Below, piece by piece: positions 8,048-15,121 of a DNA stretch of 15,121 nucleotides. The notes below the pieces were generated by a model that was not told where the DNA came from, made no database searches, and saw only the letters and a program-made list of their open reading frames with translations. Every line of letters starts with the position of its first letter. Positions within the stretch are counted from its first letter, which is position 1. This stretch comes from an uncultured Planctomycetaceae bacterium. Its GTDB lineage: Bacteria; Planctomycetota; Planctomycetia; Pirellulales; Pirellulaceae. Position numbers and translations under genes: made by a program. The stretch lies in the NCBI GenBank assembly GCA_903927685.1, contig CAIYOB010000132.1, positions 1 to 15,121 of the forward strand, given 5' to 3'.

Positions 8048-8728
8048 TCAATTCTGCGCCGCGGCCCGCACGCGATTGATCTGGTCCAGCCGGTCGACGC
8101 GCTCGAACTGGTCGGCGACTTCCTGGGAATGGGAGACCATCAGCAGGCCGATGGCCTCCTCGCGACAGATCTCGCGGATCAGTTCCACAATCTGGTCCTG
8201 GTGAGCCCGGTCGACGTTTGCCGTCGGCTCGTCGGCCAGGATCAGCGCGGGGCGGTTGGCCAGCGCGCGGGCCACGGCGACTCGCTGCTGTTCGCCCACG
8301 GACAAGGCCGCCGGCTTGTGTGCGACGCGGTGGCCCAATCCGACTCGGTCCAGCAGCATCTTGGCTCGTTGCGGGTCGCGCCGGCCGCGGGCAAAGGTCA
8401 TCCCCAACAGCACGTTTTCCAGGGCCGTGAAACCAGGCAACAGATTGAAGGTCTGGAAAACATAGCCGATCTTGGCGGCTCGAAAGCGGTCGCGGCCCGC
8501 TTCGGACAAGCGGGTGATATCCGTCCCGGCGATCCGGATCGACCCGGTGTCCGCCCGGCGGATCCCCGCGATCACGTGCAGCATCGTGGTCTTGCCACAG
8601 CCGCTCGGGCCGACCAGGACCATCTGCTCGCCGCGCTCGAGCTGGAACCTGGGGATGTCGAGGATCGGCAACGCTTCCCCGTTGGGCTCGACAAACGACT
8701 TCTTGACGTTCTCCAGTTCCAGCAGCAC
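8048..8728 (-). CDS. ABC transporter ATP-binding protein, MacB/LolD type
   Basis: A 226-residue cytoplasmic ATPase subunit that would power a MacB/LolD-type permease (lipoprotein release, efflux or mechanotransmission). It has all hallmarks: Walker A GPSGCGKTT (40-48), Q-loop VFQTFN (Gln92), signature ALSVGEQQR (141-149, with LSVGEQ in place of LSGGQ), Walker B ALILADEPT (161-169) and switch His200 in MVSH. Length is normal for this family. The start is GTG at 8728: the stop TGA of the upstream lyase (8738-8736) is part of a GAGG ribosome-binding site five bases before the GTG, with only seven bases between genes, so translation is probably coupled. No permease gene is present on either side, so its membrane partner must be encoded elsewhere, or the system is unusual. 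Confidence 0.93.
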   Translation of the reverse strand: MLLELENVKKSFVEPNGEALPILDIPRFQLERGEQMVLVGPSGCGKTTMLHVIAGIRRADTGSIRIAGTDITRLSEAGRDRFRAAKIGYVFQTFNLLPGFTALENVLLGMTFARGRRDPQRAKMLLDRVGLGHRVAHKPAALSVGEQQRVAVARALANRPALILADEPTANVDRAHQDQIVELIREICREEAIGLLMVSHSQEVADQFERVDRLDQINRVRAAAQN

Positions 8729-8735
8729 GGCAGCC

Positions 8736-9680
8736 TCACATCACTCCCACGGCCAGCGTCCGTTCCACGCCCAGGTCGCGCAAGACACGCTGGACTCGTT
8801 CACGTTCCGTCGCACGGAACCGTTGGAACGGCTCCGCCATGGCGTCGTCGCAGATACCCAGGCAGGACAAAGCGCACTTGACGCCCTTGATAAACGCCGA
8901 GGAATGCTTGCCGATTGTGTACAGCGTGTCGCCCAATTCCTGGACCCGGCGCAACAACGCGGCCGTGCGCTCGGCGTCGCCCTGCACGGCCGCTTGGTAC
9001 AGGCCGACGAACAGGTGCGGCAGCAGGTTCGCGCCGCCGCAGACGCCGCCGTGACCGCCCAGGGCGATCGCGTCGGCCAACAGCCGTTCCGGTCCCATCA
9101 ACAGCGCCGTGCCCGGAAAATCCCGGATCAATTGAGCCGCCTGCCGGAAATACTCCAGATCACCCGAGCTGTCCTTCAGCCCAACGACGTTGGGCAGGGC
9201 CAAGGCCGTCCGCAGCGTGGCCAGCTCGAACTTGATCTTCGTGTGGCTGGGCATGTTGTACAGGAACACCGGCAGCGGCAGTTCAACGACGATATGCTCC
9301 AGGTACTCGAGCAACTCGGGCTGGCCGGCGGGGAAATAGTACGGCGGGGCCAACACGACCGCCGCCGCGCCCTCGTCCGCGGCAATTCCCGCCAGGTTGA
9401 CCGACTCGACAAACGACGTGTCCGTGATCCCGACCAAGACGGGCACGCGGCCGTCGACCTGGCCGCAGACGCGCTCGATCAACTCGCACCGCAAGCGGTA
9501 GCTCAAGCCGGGGCCCTCGCCCGTCGTGCCCAACAGGAACAGGCCGTGGACGCCGCCCGCCAGGATGTGCTCGACCAGCCGTTCGAGTCCCGCCAGATCC
9601 AGGGTATCGCGGTCCTTCAATGGGGTCACCATCGGCGGGACGATGCCCCGCAACGGTCGCGGCAGGTTGGGTTTTGCCAT
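8736..9680 (-). CDS. Dihydrodipicolinate synthase / N-acetylneuraminate lyase family protein
   Basis: A 314-residue class I aldolase that forms a Schiff base with a 2-keto acid. Key residues are visible: GTTGEG (51-56) for carboxylate binding, Tyr141 in FLYNMPS, and Schiff-base Lys169 in VVGLKDSSGD. Length matches the DapA/NanA family, which includes dihydrodipicolinate synthase, N-acetylneuraminate lyase and several keto-deoxy-sugar-acid enzymes. Lying 49 bases after a sialidase-like gene argues for sugar-acid catabolism, for example sialic acid, rather than lysine synthesis; the sequence alone does not settle this. The start could be ATG at 9680 or GTG at 9683: GAGGAG lies nine bases from the ATG and six from the GTG. 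I chose the ATG. It is the second gene of the four-gene run. Confidence 0.9.
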   Translation of the reverse strand: MAKPNLPRPLRGIVPPMVTPLKDRDTLDLAGLERLVEHILAGGVHGLFLLGTTGEGPGLSYRLRCELIERVCGQVDGRVPVLVGITDTSFVESVNLAGIAADEGAAAVVLAPPYYFPAGQPELLEYLEHIVVELPLPVFLYNMPSHTKIKFELATLRTALALPNVVGLKDSSGDLEYFRQAAQLIRDFPGTALLMGPERLLADAIALGGHGGVCGGANLLPHLFVGLYQAAVQGDAERTAALLRRVQELGDTLYTIGKHSSAFIKGVKCALSCLGICDDAMAEPFQRFRATERERVQRVLRDLGVERTLAVGVM

Positions 9681-9729
9681 CACAAGGATCTCCTCACGCT
9701 GTTACGCAACTCGGGCTTGTTCGGTTCGC

Positions 9730-10794
9730 TCACTGCGGCCACTGCCCCGCCACGAAATCGCGCAGGACGAGTTTGGCCGGATCGACGACCACGTGCTTGA
9801 TCCGCTGCCGCTTCCAGGTATAGGTGATGTGGAGCAACCCGTCGTGAGACTGCATCACGGCCGGGTACGAGTATTCGCCGGGCTCCTGCTCCAGAACCAG
9901 CGCCGCCTGCCACCGCTGGCCATCGGCGGATACGGCCACGTTCAGCGGGCTGCGGCCGCGGGGCGTGTGGTTGTACACCAGCACGTGGCGGCCGTCGGCC
10001 AGCGTCACGGCGTCCAGGCCGGAATTGGGATTGGGCAGGTCGAGCAGCCGGAGTGGGCTCCAGGTCGCCCCTTGATCACTCGACCACGCCTCCCAAACCT
10101 TGTCCTGCTGGCTGCGGCCCACCGCCTGGACGCGGCCACCCGGATGCAGCAGCAGCGCCGGCTGGATCGCTCCGATTTCGGCCGGATCGTGCTCCGGTTC
10201 CGCCTTGGACCATGTCTTTCCTCCGTCGGTCGTCCACTCGAACTGCGCCCGCCACCCGGCATGTTCGGTGCTCGAACCGCACAGGATCCGGCCGTCCGCC
10301 AGTTGGACCGGCTTGTTCTTGATCGGACCCAAAATGCCTTCGGGCAAGCGCCGGGCGGCGGACCAAGTCTGGCCGTGATCCTCGCTCGTCTTTAACACGC
10401 CCCACCAGGTGCTCGGACTGGGGCCGACCTTGTAGAACAGCAGCAGAGGTCCCTGGCGAGGCTGGAACAGGACCGGATTCCAGCACGGATGCCGGAGATC
10501 AGGGGACTGGACGCCGACGGCGACTTCGACCGGGGCGGTCCAGCGGTGGTCGCTGTACCGGGAAACCCAGATGCCTACGTCCGGGTTCTTTTCCCGAGTG
10601 CCTCCGAACCAGGCCGCCACGAGCGTCCCATCGCCGGCTTGAACGATCGTCGACGCATGACATTGGGGAAACGGAGCCGCCTGGTAGACAAATTCGTCCT
10701 GCAGGATTCCCGCGCGGTCCGCCTCCGCCGTTGCCGCCGGTCGCGAATTGGCGATCGCGAGCACGCCGCAAATCGTGAACATGGCGAAACGCAT
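9730..10794 (-). CDS. Exported sialidase-like BNR-repeat hydrolase
   Basis: A 354-residue exported six-bladed beta-propeller of the BNR/sialidase superfamily, probably releasing terminal sugars from glycans. Residues 1-23 form a signal peptide. Asp-box motifs recur as SEDHGQTW (137), TTDGGKTW (188), SSDQGATW (238) and a weaker SADGQRW (289). Conserved-looking active-site stretches are FGGTREKNPDVGIW (63-76), CWNPVLF, PIKNKPVQL, NPNSGLDAV and YSYPAVMQS. It resembles the BNR_2 group often annotated exo-alpha-sialidase; that group also includes enzymes acting on other sugars such as rhamnose-glucuronate linkages, so sialic acid is not certain. ATG at 10794 has GGAGG six bases upstream. It starts the run with the DapA/NanA-family lyase, ABC ATPase and flavin-motif protein. 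A candidate promoter lies about 85 bases upstream. Confidence 0.85.
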   Translation of the reverse strand: MRFAMFTICGVLAIANSRPAATAEADRAGILQDEFVYQAAPFPQCHASTIVQAGDGTLVAAWFGGTREKNPDVGIWVSRYSDHRWTAPVEVAVGVQSPDLRHPCWNPVLFQPRQGPLLLFYKVGPSPSTWWGVLKTSEDHGQTWSAARRLPEGILGPIKNKPVQLADGRILCGSSTEHAGWRAQFEWTTDGGKTWSKAEPEHDPAEIGAIQPALLLHPGGRVQAVGRSQQDKVWEAWSSDQGATWSPLRLLDLPNPNSGLDAVTLADGRHVLVYNHTPRGRSPLNVAVSADGQRWQAALVLEQEPGEYSYPAVMQSHDGLLHITYTWKRQRIKHVVVDPAKLVLRDFVAGQWPQ

Positions 10795-10879
10795 CCGAGT
10801 CCTCCCCTTGCCGGCATAACCCGTTCAGCCGAAACCGGTTGCCGCCGATCTGCGCGTCTCTGCAGACGGCCGCCATGTG

Positions 10880-10908
10880 AGTGTGCCCCGTCAGGACGGC
10901 ATTGTCAA
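10880..10908 (-). promoter_or_regulatory. Candidate promoter of the sialidase-lyase-ABC operon
   Basis: On the minus strand a perfect TTGACA (10908-10903) is followed after 17 bases by CACACT (10885-10880), a three-of-six match to the -10 consensus. The leader to the sialidase ATG would be about 80 bases. The strong -35 with poor -10 could mean activator dependence. Confidence 0.4.
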
Positions 10909-11050
10909 GCTTTCCGGCAGGACCGAGGCAACTGGGGGAGCCGCCACGGGCACGTCATGCCGGCCGGATGCGACCTTGCGGTTCGGGCGGACATGAACAG
11001 GCGGTGGCGTAAAGCGTGGAATGGACGGCGATCTTGGCATCAGCCTGCGG

Positions 11051-11080
11051 GGACGCCCCCACCCGGCCGCTGCCGCGTCC
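11051..11080. repeat. GC-rich inverted repeat
   Basis: GGACGC (11051-11056) and GCGTCC (11075-11080) form a six-base-pair stem around a C-rich 18-base loop. It sits directly beside a stronger hairpin and repeat copy B, so the three look like one compound structure behind the Spy-like gene. Confidence 0.45.
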
Positions 11081-11081
11081 G

Positions 11082-11107
11082 ACCTCCCCCGGCGGCGCGG
11101 GGGAGGT
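11082..11107 (-). terminator. Strong GC hairpin, possible terminator or RNA-stabilising structure
   Basis: ACCTCCCCC (11082-11090) and GGGGGAGGT (11099-11107) are perfect inverted repeats of nine bases with an eight-base GC loop whose outer pair can extend the stem to ten. It lies about 95 bases beyond the stop of the Spy-like gene. There is no T run, so intrinsic termination is unproven; it may instead be a member of a dispersed repeat family. Confidence 0.5.
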
Positions 11108-11126
11108 GACCGGGGCACGGCAAAAA

Positions 11127-11202
11127 CTGGGGGCTCGCCACTCGTACCTCGTGGCTCGACCCCAGCCACCCAACCCCAATTCTTAGCTTGGACAACGCCC
11201 TA
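11127..11202 (-). repeat. Dispersed GC-rich hairpin repeat, copy B
   Basis: On the minus strand it begins at the TAG stop of the Spy-like gene (11202-11200) with TAGGGCGTTGTCC, runs through GGGTGGCTGGGGTCGAGC and ends GGCGAGCCCCCAG. Compared with copy A at 6042-6100 it has extra bases in the apical region, where GCCAC and GTGGC form a further inner stem. Outer CTGGGG and CCCCAG arms are identical in both copies. Both copies share orientation relative to transcription and both start on a stop codon. Confidence 0.8.
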
Positions 11203-11673
11203 GTTCTTCCTCTTGCCTTCCTTGATGCCGGCTTTGGCCTTCTGCTCGGCGGTCAGCAGCGCCAGGGCTTCCTTCCGCAGGCCGCCCTTCAGTTCATCGA
11301 GTTCCTTCTTGGCGGCTTTCTGCGCTTCCGTCAGGTTCATGGCCGCGGCGACGGCTTCCATGGCCTCCTTGCCTTTCTTGCCGTCCGCCTTGGCCTTGGC
11401 CTGGGCTTCCTGGCCGGCTTTCTTCTGCTCCGGCGTCAGGGCGAGTTTCTCTTCAGCCGCCTTGACCTTGTCGGCGCACTTCGCCACCAGTTCCTTGATC
11501 TTGGCCACCTGGTCGGCGGTCAGTTCGGCCTGCTCCAGGCTCTTTAGCAGCTGGGCGGCGGGGTCCTGCGGCTTGGCCGCTTTCTTGCCTTTCTTGCCTT
11601 CGGCAGCCACCAGCGGGGAAGCGATCACGACGGCCAGGGCCAGGGTGAACAGGGTACGTACGACGCTCTTCAT
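11200..11673 (-). CDS. Small exported Lys/Ala-rich protein with four LTxxQ motifs (Spy/CpxP-like)
   Basis: A 157-residue protein with a signal peptide (MKSVVRTLFTLALAVVIASP, cleavage near Ala24). The mature part is almost entirely charged and alanine-rich helix, probably coiled coil. LTxxQ occurs four times: LTADQ (51), LTPEQ (79), LTEAQ (114) and LTAEQ (140). LTxxQ motifs mark periplasmic Spy/CpxP chaperones, which usually have two, so this is a Spy-like envelope protein by motif and not by a confident family match. The high lysine content is unlike the classical proteins. The frame is open 31 codons further upstream, but ATG at 11673 has GGAG eight bases before it and begins the signal peptide. 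It follows the DUF1501 gene by 113 bases and may share its transcript. Its TAG stop is the edge of repeat copy B. Confidence 0.75.
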   Translation of the reverse strand: MKSVVRTLFTLALAVVIASPLVAAEGKKGKKAAKPQDPAAQLLKSLEQAELTADQVAKIKELVAKCADKVKAAEEKLALTPEQKKAGQEAQAKAKADGKKGKEAMEAVAAAMNLTEAQKAAKKELDELKGGLRKEALALLTAEQKAKAGIKEGKRKN

Positions 11674-11786
11674 AAGTGTGACTCCAACAACACAGTGATT
11701 GAGGTGATGACGCGCAGACTTCCCTGCCCGCGGACACCGCCAGACACAAAACCTCCCGTCGTCCAAGTTGACAGGAGAAATGACGC

Positions 11787-13100
11787 TCAGGAAAACAGCT
11801 CGCGAATGATCCGGCCTTCGCGGACGATGGTGATCGGCCGGCCGGTGTTGGTGTGATACTCCTTGGTGGGGTCGATGCCCAGGCTGTGATAAAAGGTCGC
11901 GGCGACGTCGTCCGGCTTGAATCCTTCCCCGTCCGGCTGCGTGGCTTTGTCGTCGCTCTTGCCGACGACCTGACCTCCGCGGATGCCGCCGCCGGCCAGC
12001 AGCATGAACATGCAGCGCGGATAGTGGTCGCGGCCACCGTCGACGCTGCGATTGTTGATCTTCGGAGTCCGCCCGAACTCGCCGGTGACAAACACGCTGG
12101 TCGAGTCCAGTAGGCCCTGCTGAGACAAGCCATTCAACAGCGCCGCCAGACCGGTGTCCAGGGTGGGCAGCAAGGAATCCTTCAGACGCGTGAAGTTGTT
12201 CTGGTGCGTGTCCCAGCCGCCCAGCGACAAGGTCACAAAGCGGACGCCGCTGGTCACCAGCCGGCAGGCCAGCAAGCAGCTGACGCCGAACGGAGTGTCG
12301 CCAAACGGCTTGGCGAACTCCGGCGACTCGCGGCTGATATCGAACGCTTCGCGGGAACGCTTCGACGTCACGATCGCGTGCGCCTGCTGGGCGAATCGGT
12401 CCAGGCCTTCGAGCAGTTGGCTGTCGGCATCCGCGCCGCGAAACGCCGTGTCCAGGTCGCGGAGCAAACGCTGCCGCTGCTCGACCTCGGCGACGGTCAG
12501 CCCGCCCGCCAGATCGATCCCGCGGACACTGAACGGCTGGCCCGCACGCGGCGAAGCCCCGGTGTTCAACGGCGCGTACTTGACGCCCAGGAAGCCGGGC
12601 CGCTGGTTGCTGTTGGGGATGGCCACCAGCGGCGGCAAGTCGGGCGGATTGTCAGCTTCGGTTTCTTTCGCCACCACGGCGCCGTAGCCGGGATATTGAA
12701 GCGAGGGCAGCGGCCGCGTGCCCGTGTTCACGTACTCGGAGCCCAATTCATGCGCCGCCAGGGTGTGCGACACGCCCCGCAGCACGGCGAACTTGTCGGC
12801 GCACTGAGCCAGCTTGGGCAGGTGCTCGCAGAACTCAATCCCCGGCACGTTGGTCTTGATCGGCCGGAACTCGCCCCGATATTCCGCCGGCGCCTCGGGC
12901 TTCAAGTCGAACGAGTCCAGATGCGATGGACCGCCGGCCAGATTGATAAAGATCCCCGACTTGGCGCGGGCCTCGGGGGCGACTTGCCCCGCTTCCGCCA
13001 ACCGCAAGTAGCCGGCCAGGGTCAGGCTCAGACCGCCGAACACGCCGGCCTGCAGCACGTCCCGGCGGCGGATTCCATCGCAGGTGCGGTGAATGGTCAT
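11787..13100 (-). CDS. DUF1501 family protein with Tat-type signal
   Basis: A 437-residue exported protein of the DUF1501 family, related in fold to sulfatases and alkaline phosphatases and very abundant in Planctomycetota; its chemistry is not established. The N-terminus carries a twin-arginine signal (RRRDVLQAG, residues 11-19, then a hydrophobic stretch), implying folded, possibly metal-loaded export. Family blocks visible are LAGGPSHLDSFDLKPEAP (about 54-71), IEFCEHLPKLAQCADKFAVL, GGWDTHQNNF, VTGEFGRTPKIN (Glu near 342) and GGRDHYPRCMFMLLAGGG (His near 357). ATG at 13100 has AAGGAG eight bases upstream, and only 19 bases separate it from the DUF1549/DUF1553 stop, so the two form an operon, the usual arrangement in this phylum. 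Confidence 0.95.
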   Translation of the reverse strand: MTIHRTCDGIRRRDVLQAGVFGGLSLTLAGYLRLAEAGQVAPEARAKSGIFINLAGGPSHLDSFDLKPEAPAEYRGEFRPIKTNVPGIEFCEHLPKLAQCADKFAVLRGVSHTLAAHELGSEYVNTGTRPLPSLQYPGYGAVVAKETEADNPPDLPPLVAIPNSNQRPGFLGVKYAPLNTGASPRAGQPFSVRGIDLAGGLTVAEVEQRQRLLRDLDTAFRGADADSQLLEGLDRFAQQAHAIVTSKRSREAFDISRESPEFAKPFGDTPFGVSCLLACRLVTSGVRFVTLSLGGWDTHQNNFTRLKDSLLPTLDTGLAALLNGLSQQGLLDSTSVFVTGEFGRTPKINNRSVDGGRDHYPRCMFMLLAGGGIRGGQVVGKSDDKATQPDGEGFKPDDVAATFYHSLGIDPTKEYHTNTGRPITIVREGRIIRELFS

Positions 13101-13119
13101 CGAGTCAGCTCCTTGCGCG

Positions 13120-15121
13120 CTAGTGATTGACGATGAATTCCTTGGTATTCAACAGAGCCCACAGCACGTCGCGGACGCCGGCGACCGAGTCCTCGGCCTG
13201 GGCGATGTAAGCCACCGATTTCTGCAACTCGTCGTCCGCCGGATAGCGGCTGACGGTTCGCAGGTAGGCTTGCCGCACGATGGACGCCACGTCGGCGGCA
13301 ACGGGCGGCTGGGCTGCGGGCTTCGTTTCGGCAGGGGGCGGCGGCGTCAGTCGCCGCAACTCCTGTTCCAACTGTGCCAGCCGCTTCTGCAGCCGCGGGA
13401 CGGCTTCCTGGTTGCCGCTGTCCTGCAGTTGTTTCAACCGGGACTGTACGAACTCGATCTGCCTTCGATAGTTCTGGAGTTGCTTCGCCTGGTTGGGCCC
13501 GGAAGCCGGCGGAGCGGGCGACTGGGGGCGCAGTTGCCGGGCGACCTGTTCCAGCCAGCCACCCTGACGGACTTCCGTCAGTTGCAGGACTTCGCGGTCA
13601 TTCTGCAGATAGACCGTCTGCAGCAGACTGGCCTCGGCCGAGCGGTCGCAATCACAGTTGCTCGCGCGCGTCGAGCGGCCGAACACGGTCAGCGCATAGG
13701 CGGCCCCGCCCGCGCGGTTGTTGCGGGCGCCCGAGCCGGGAACGGCGATCGCCCGGCCGGCGAGCTCCCGCTGCAGCTTGGCGACCCGCTCGTCGGAAGC
13801 CGTCGCCTGCTGGATGGCGTCGTACAGGACCTCGGCCGGCAGACGCCGCGGCACCGCGTGGCTGAAGTTCCGCTGGTCGTTCTTGTTCGTGGCGTTGGTC
13901 TCCCAGCCCAATTGATAAGTGCGGCTGTTGGCAATCTGCCGATGCACCCACTGCATGTCAAACCCGCTGTCGATGAAGCCTTGAGCCAGATAGTCTAGCA
14001 GCGGCTTGTTGCTGGGGGGATTCCCCAGGCTCAAGTCATCCGCCGGCTGAACGATGCCCACCGGGAAATAGTTCGCCCAGACGCGATTCACAAAGGCCGG
14101 CGCGAAAAAGCGGTTCTGTCTGTCCCGCAGCCAAGTCATCACGACCGTGCGGGGATCCGCATGTTGCGTCAGGTCGACCGTCTCGCCGCCCAAGAGCCTG
14201 GCGGTGGTCGCACCGGCCCCCGCGTTGCGGTTCTTGCCGCCGCCCTTGCCGCCTCGGGCGACGGTCCGAGCCACGAAGACCTCGGGGAACGGCACCGTCC
14301 GGCCCTGGTCCAGCAGGGCCGGCAGTTCCTTCTGCAGATCGTTTCCCTTTTTTTCGCCCAGTCCGAGATTCTTCAGTAGTTCGGCGTATTGCTGTTGGGC
14401 TTCGGGCGACGAGCGGCGGTCGGTCGCGACCACGCTTGCAAAGAAGTTCTTGAACTGGTGAAAATCGTCCTTGGACCACTGGTCGAAGGGGTGTTTGTGG
14501 CACTGGGCGCATTGGATTCGCAGGCCCATGAACGAGTACGCAAAGGCGACCGCGCGGGCATCCGGATCGCGGAAATCCCGCCGCGCCCAGAAATGCGGCA
14601 TGGCGGGTAGATCGGCAAAGGACTCGTCCGAGCCCCGGCGGGCGATCTCGCTCATCTCCTGACAGTATTCCAGGTAGTCCTGGTCGGGCCGGCGACTGAC
14701 GGCCGTCACGATTCCCGCGACCAGTTGGTCGTAGGGCGTGTTCGCCGCGACACGTTGGTAGATCCAGTCGTACCAATCCTGGCTGGCTTGGCCGCGGAGC
14801 GGCGTCACGTTGACCAGCAGGTCGTCGTTGTTGCCGGTAAAATCGCACAGCTTGGTCGTCCACCAGGCGGCGTAGGCGGGCGTTTTGAGCAACTGGTCGA
14901 TCTTCTTCGCCCGCTTGTCCGGCGACGGGTCGGCGAGGAACGCCTCGACGTCTTGCGGCGTGGGCAGCGTGCCTGTCAGATCCAGGCTGACCCGCCGCAG
15001 GAACTGTGCATCGCTGCACAGATCCGCCGGCACGATCCCCAGCTTCTTCAGCTTGGCGACGACCAGTTCATCCACCTTGGTCGGCGTGGGCACCGCCGGG
15101 TACCTAGCGTCGGTCAGTTCG
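13120..15121 (-). CDS. DUF1549 and DUF1553 (PSCyt2/PSD1) protein, N-terminus outside window
   Basis: A planctomycete-specific exported cytochrome-type protein. The frame is open through base 15121 (ELTDARYPAVPTPTKVDEL), so the true start lies upstream and the GTG at 15093 is only an internal valine. The DUF1549 part has FLRRVSLDLTGTLPTPQDV, YAAWWTTKLCDFTGN and a CAQCH heme-type CxxCH motif encoded at 14511-14497, followed by KHPFDQWSKDDFHQFKNFF. The DUF1553 part has FFAPAFVNRVWANYFPVGIV, SLGNPPSNKPLLDYLA and RRLPAEVLYDAIQQAT, and ends in YPADDELQKSV and LNTKEFIVNH. Between the two DUF1553 halves, around 13490-13340, lies a glutamine/leucine-rich predicted coiled coil (QNYRRQIEFVQSRLKQLQ, RLQKRLAQLEQELRRL) and a proline-rich stretch. 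A cytochrome c or Ig-like domain often precedes DUF1549 and may lie outside the window. It is co-transcribed with DUF1501. Confidence 0.95.
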   Translation of the reverse strand, partial: ELTDARYPAVPTPTKVDELVVAKLKKLGIVPADLCSDAQFLRRVSLDLTGTLPTPQDVEAFLADPSPDKRAKKIDQLLKTPAYAAWWTTKLCDFTGNNDDLLVNVTPLRGQASQDWYDWIYQRVAANTPYDQLVAGIVTAVSRRPDQDYLEYCQEMSEIARRGSDESFADLPAMPHFWARRDFRDPDARAVAFAYSFMGLRIQCAQCHKHPFDQWSKDDFHQFKNFFASVVATDRRSSPEAQQQYAELLKNLGLGEKKGNDLQKELPALLDQGRTVPFPEVFVARTVARGGKGGGKNRNAGAGATTARLLGGETVDLTQHADPRTVVMTWLRDRQNRFFAPAFVNRVWANYFPVGIVQPADDLSLGNPPSNKPLLDYLAQGFIDSGFDMQWVHRQIANSRTYQLGWETNATNKNDQRNFSHAVPRRLPAEVLYDAIQQATASDERVAKLQRELAGRAIAVPGSGARNNRAGGAAYALTVFGRSTRASNCDCDRSAEASLLQTVYLQNDREVLQLTEVRQGGWLEQVARQLRPQSPAPPASGPNQAKQLQNYRRQIEFVQSRLKQLQDSGNQEAVPRLQKRLAQLEQELRRLTPPPPAETKPAAQPPVAADVASIVRQAYLRTVSRYPADDELQKSVAYIAQAEDSVAGVRDVLWALLNTKEFIVNH

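Larger units (their letters stand above)
10795..11199. other. 405-base intergenic stretch between two operons
   Basis: No convincing gene on either strand. It holds, in order from the Spy-like gene: repeat copy B, a perfect nine-base-pair hairpin, a second GC-rich hairpin, about 140 bases with nothing recognised (roughly 10909-11050), and the candidate promoter and leader of the sialidase-like gene. Confidence 0.7.

Noticed and set aside
11674..11766. N-terminal extension of the Spy-like protein by 31 codons
   Set aside because: It would bury the signal peptide internally; ATG at 11673 has a proper GGAG upstream.
12204..13130. Plus-strand open frame of 308 codons opposite DUF1501
   Set aside because: Antisense shadow; no motifs, while the DUF1501 frame is unmistakable.
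15091..15093. GTG at 15093 as start of the DUF1549/DUF1553 gene
   Set aside because: The frame stays open to the window edge and the upstream residues look like the normal DUF1549 beginning, so the true start is outside.

Overview
The window is GC-rich and every convincing gene lies on the minus strand, so it reads from high to low coordinates. The taxonomic signal is clear: a DUF1549/DUF1553 cytochrome-type protein (PSCyt2/PSD1) followed at once by a Tat-exported DUF1501 protein is a hallmark pairing of Planctomycetota. The number of exported proteins and the dispersed GC-rich intergenic hairpins fit that phylum. No tRNA, rRNA, CRISPR array, transposase or phage gene was seen.

Layout in transcription order. 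(1) 15121-11200: a DUF1549/DUF1553 protein whose N-terminus lies outside the window, DUF1501, and a small exported lysine/alanine-rich protein with four LTxxQ motifs (Spy/CpxP-like). (2) 11199-10795: a 405-base intergenic stretch with two GC-rich hairpins, one copy of a dispersed repeat and a candidate promoter. (3) 10794-6879: a tight four-gene run of exported sialidase-like BNR protein, DapA/NanA-family lyase, MacB/LolD-type ABC ATPase, and an exported protein with a possible flavin-attachment motif (DGWSGAT) plus a helical-repeat domain. (4) 6658-2935: a small SAM-methyltransferase-like protein, then a 1028-residue exported multidomain clan GH-A glycoside hydrolase; the gap between them is mostly a second copy of the same repeat. 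(5) 2934-2721: a short regulatory gap with a good promoter. (6) 2720-1: dnaE2, the error-prone replicative-type polymerase, cut off at its C-terminus by the window edge.

The sialidase/lyase pair and the large glycoside hydrolase suggest a life on complex glycans. The DUF1549/DUF1501 unit is common in this phylum but its biochemical role is not firmly established. dnaE2 belongs to damage-induced translesion synthesis and here stands without an adjacent upstream imuA/imuB.

The most unusual structural observation is that the two repeat copies (about 60 and 76 bases) each begin exactly at the TAG stop codon of an unrelated gene, in the same orientation, and fold as hairpins. The most interesting protein-level leads are the possible flavin-attachment/helical-repeat protein coupled to an ABC ATPase that has no permease here, and the architecture of the large glycoside hydrolase.
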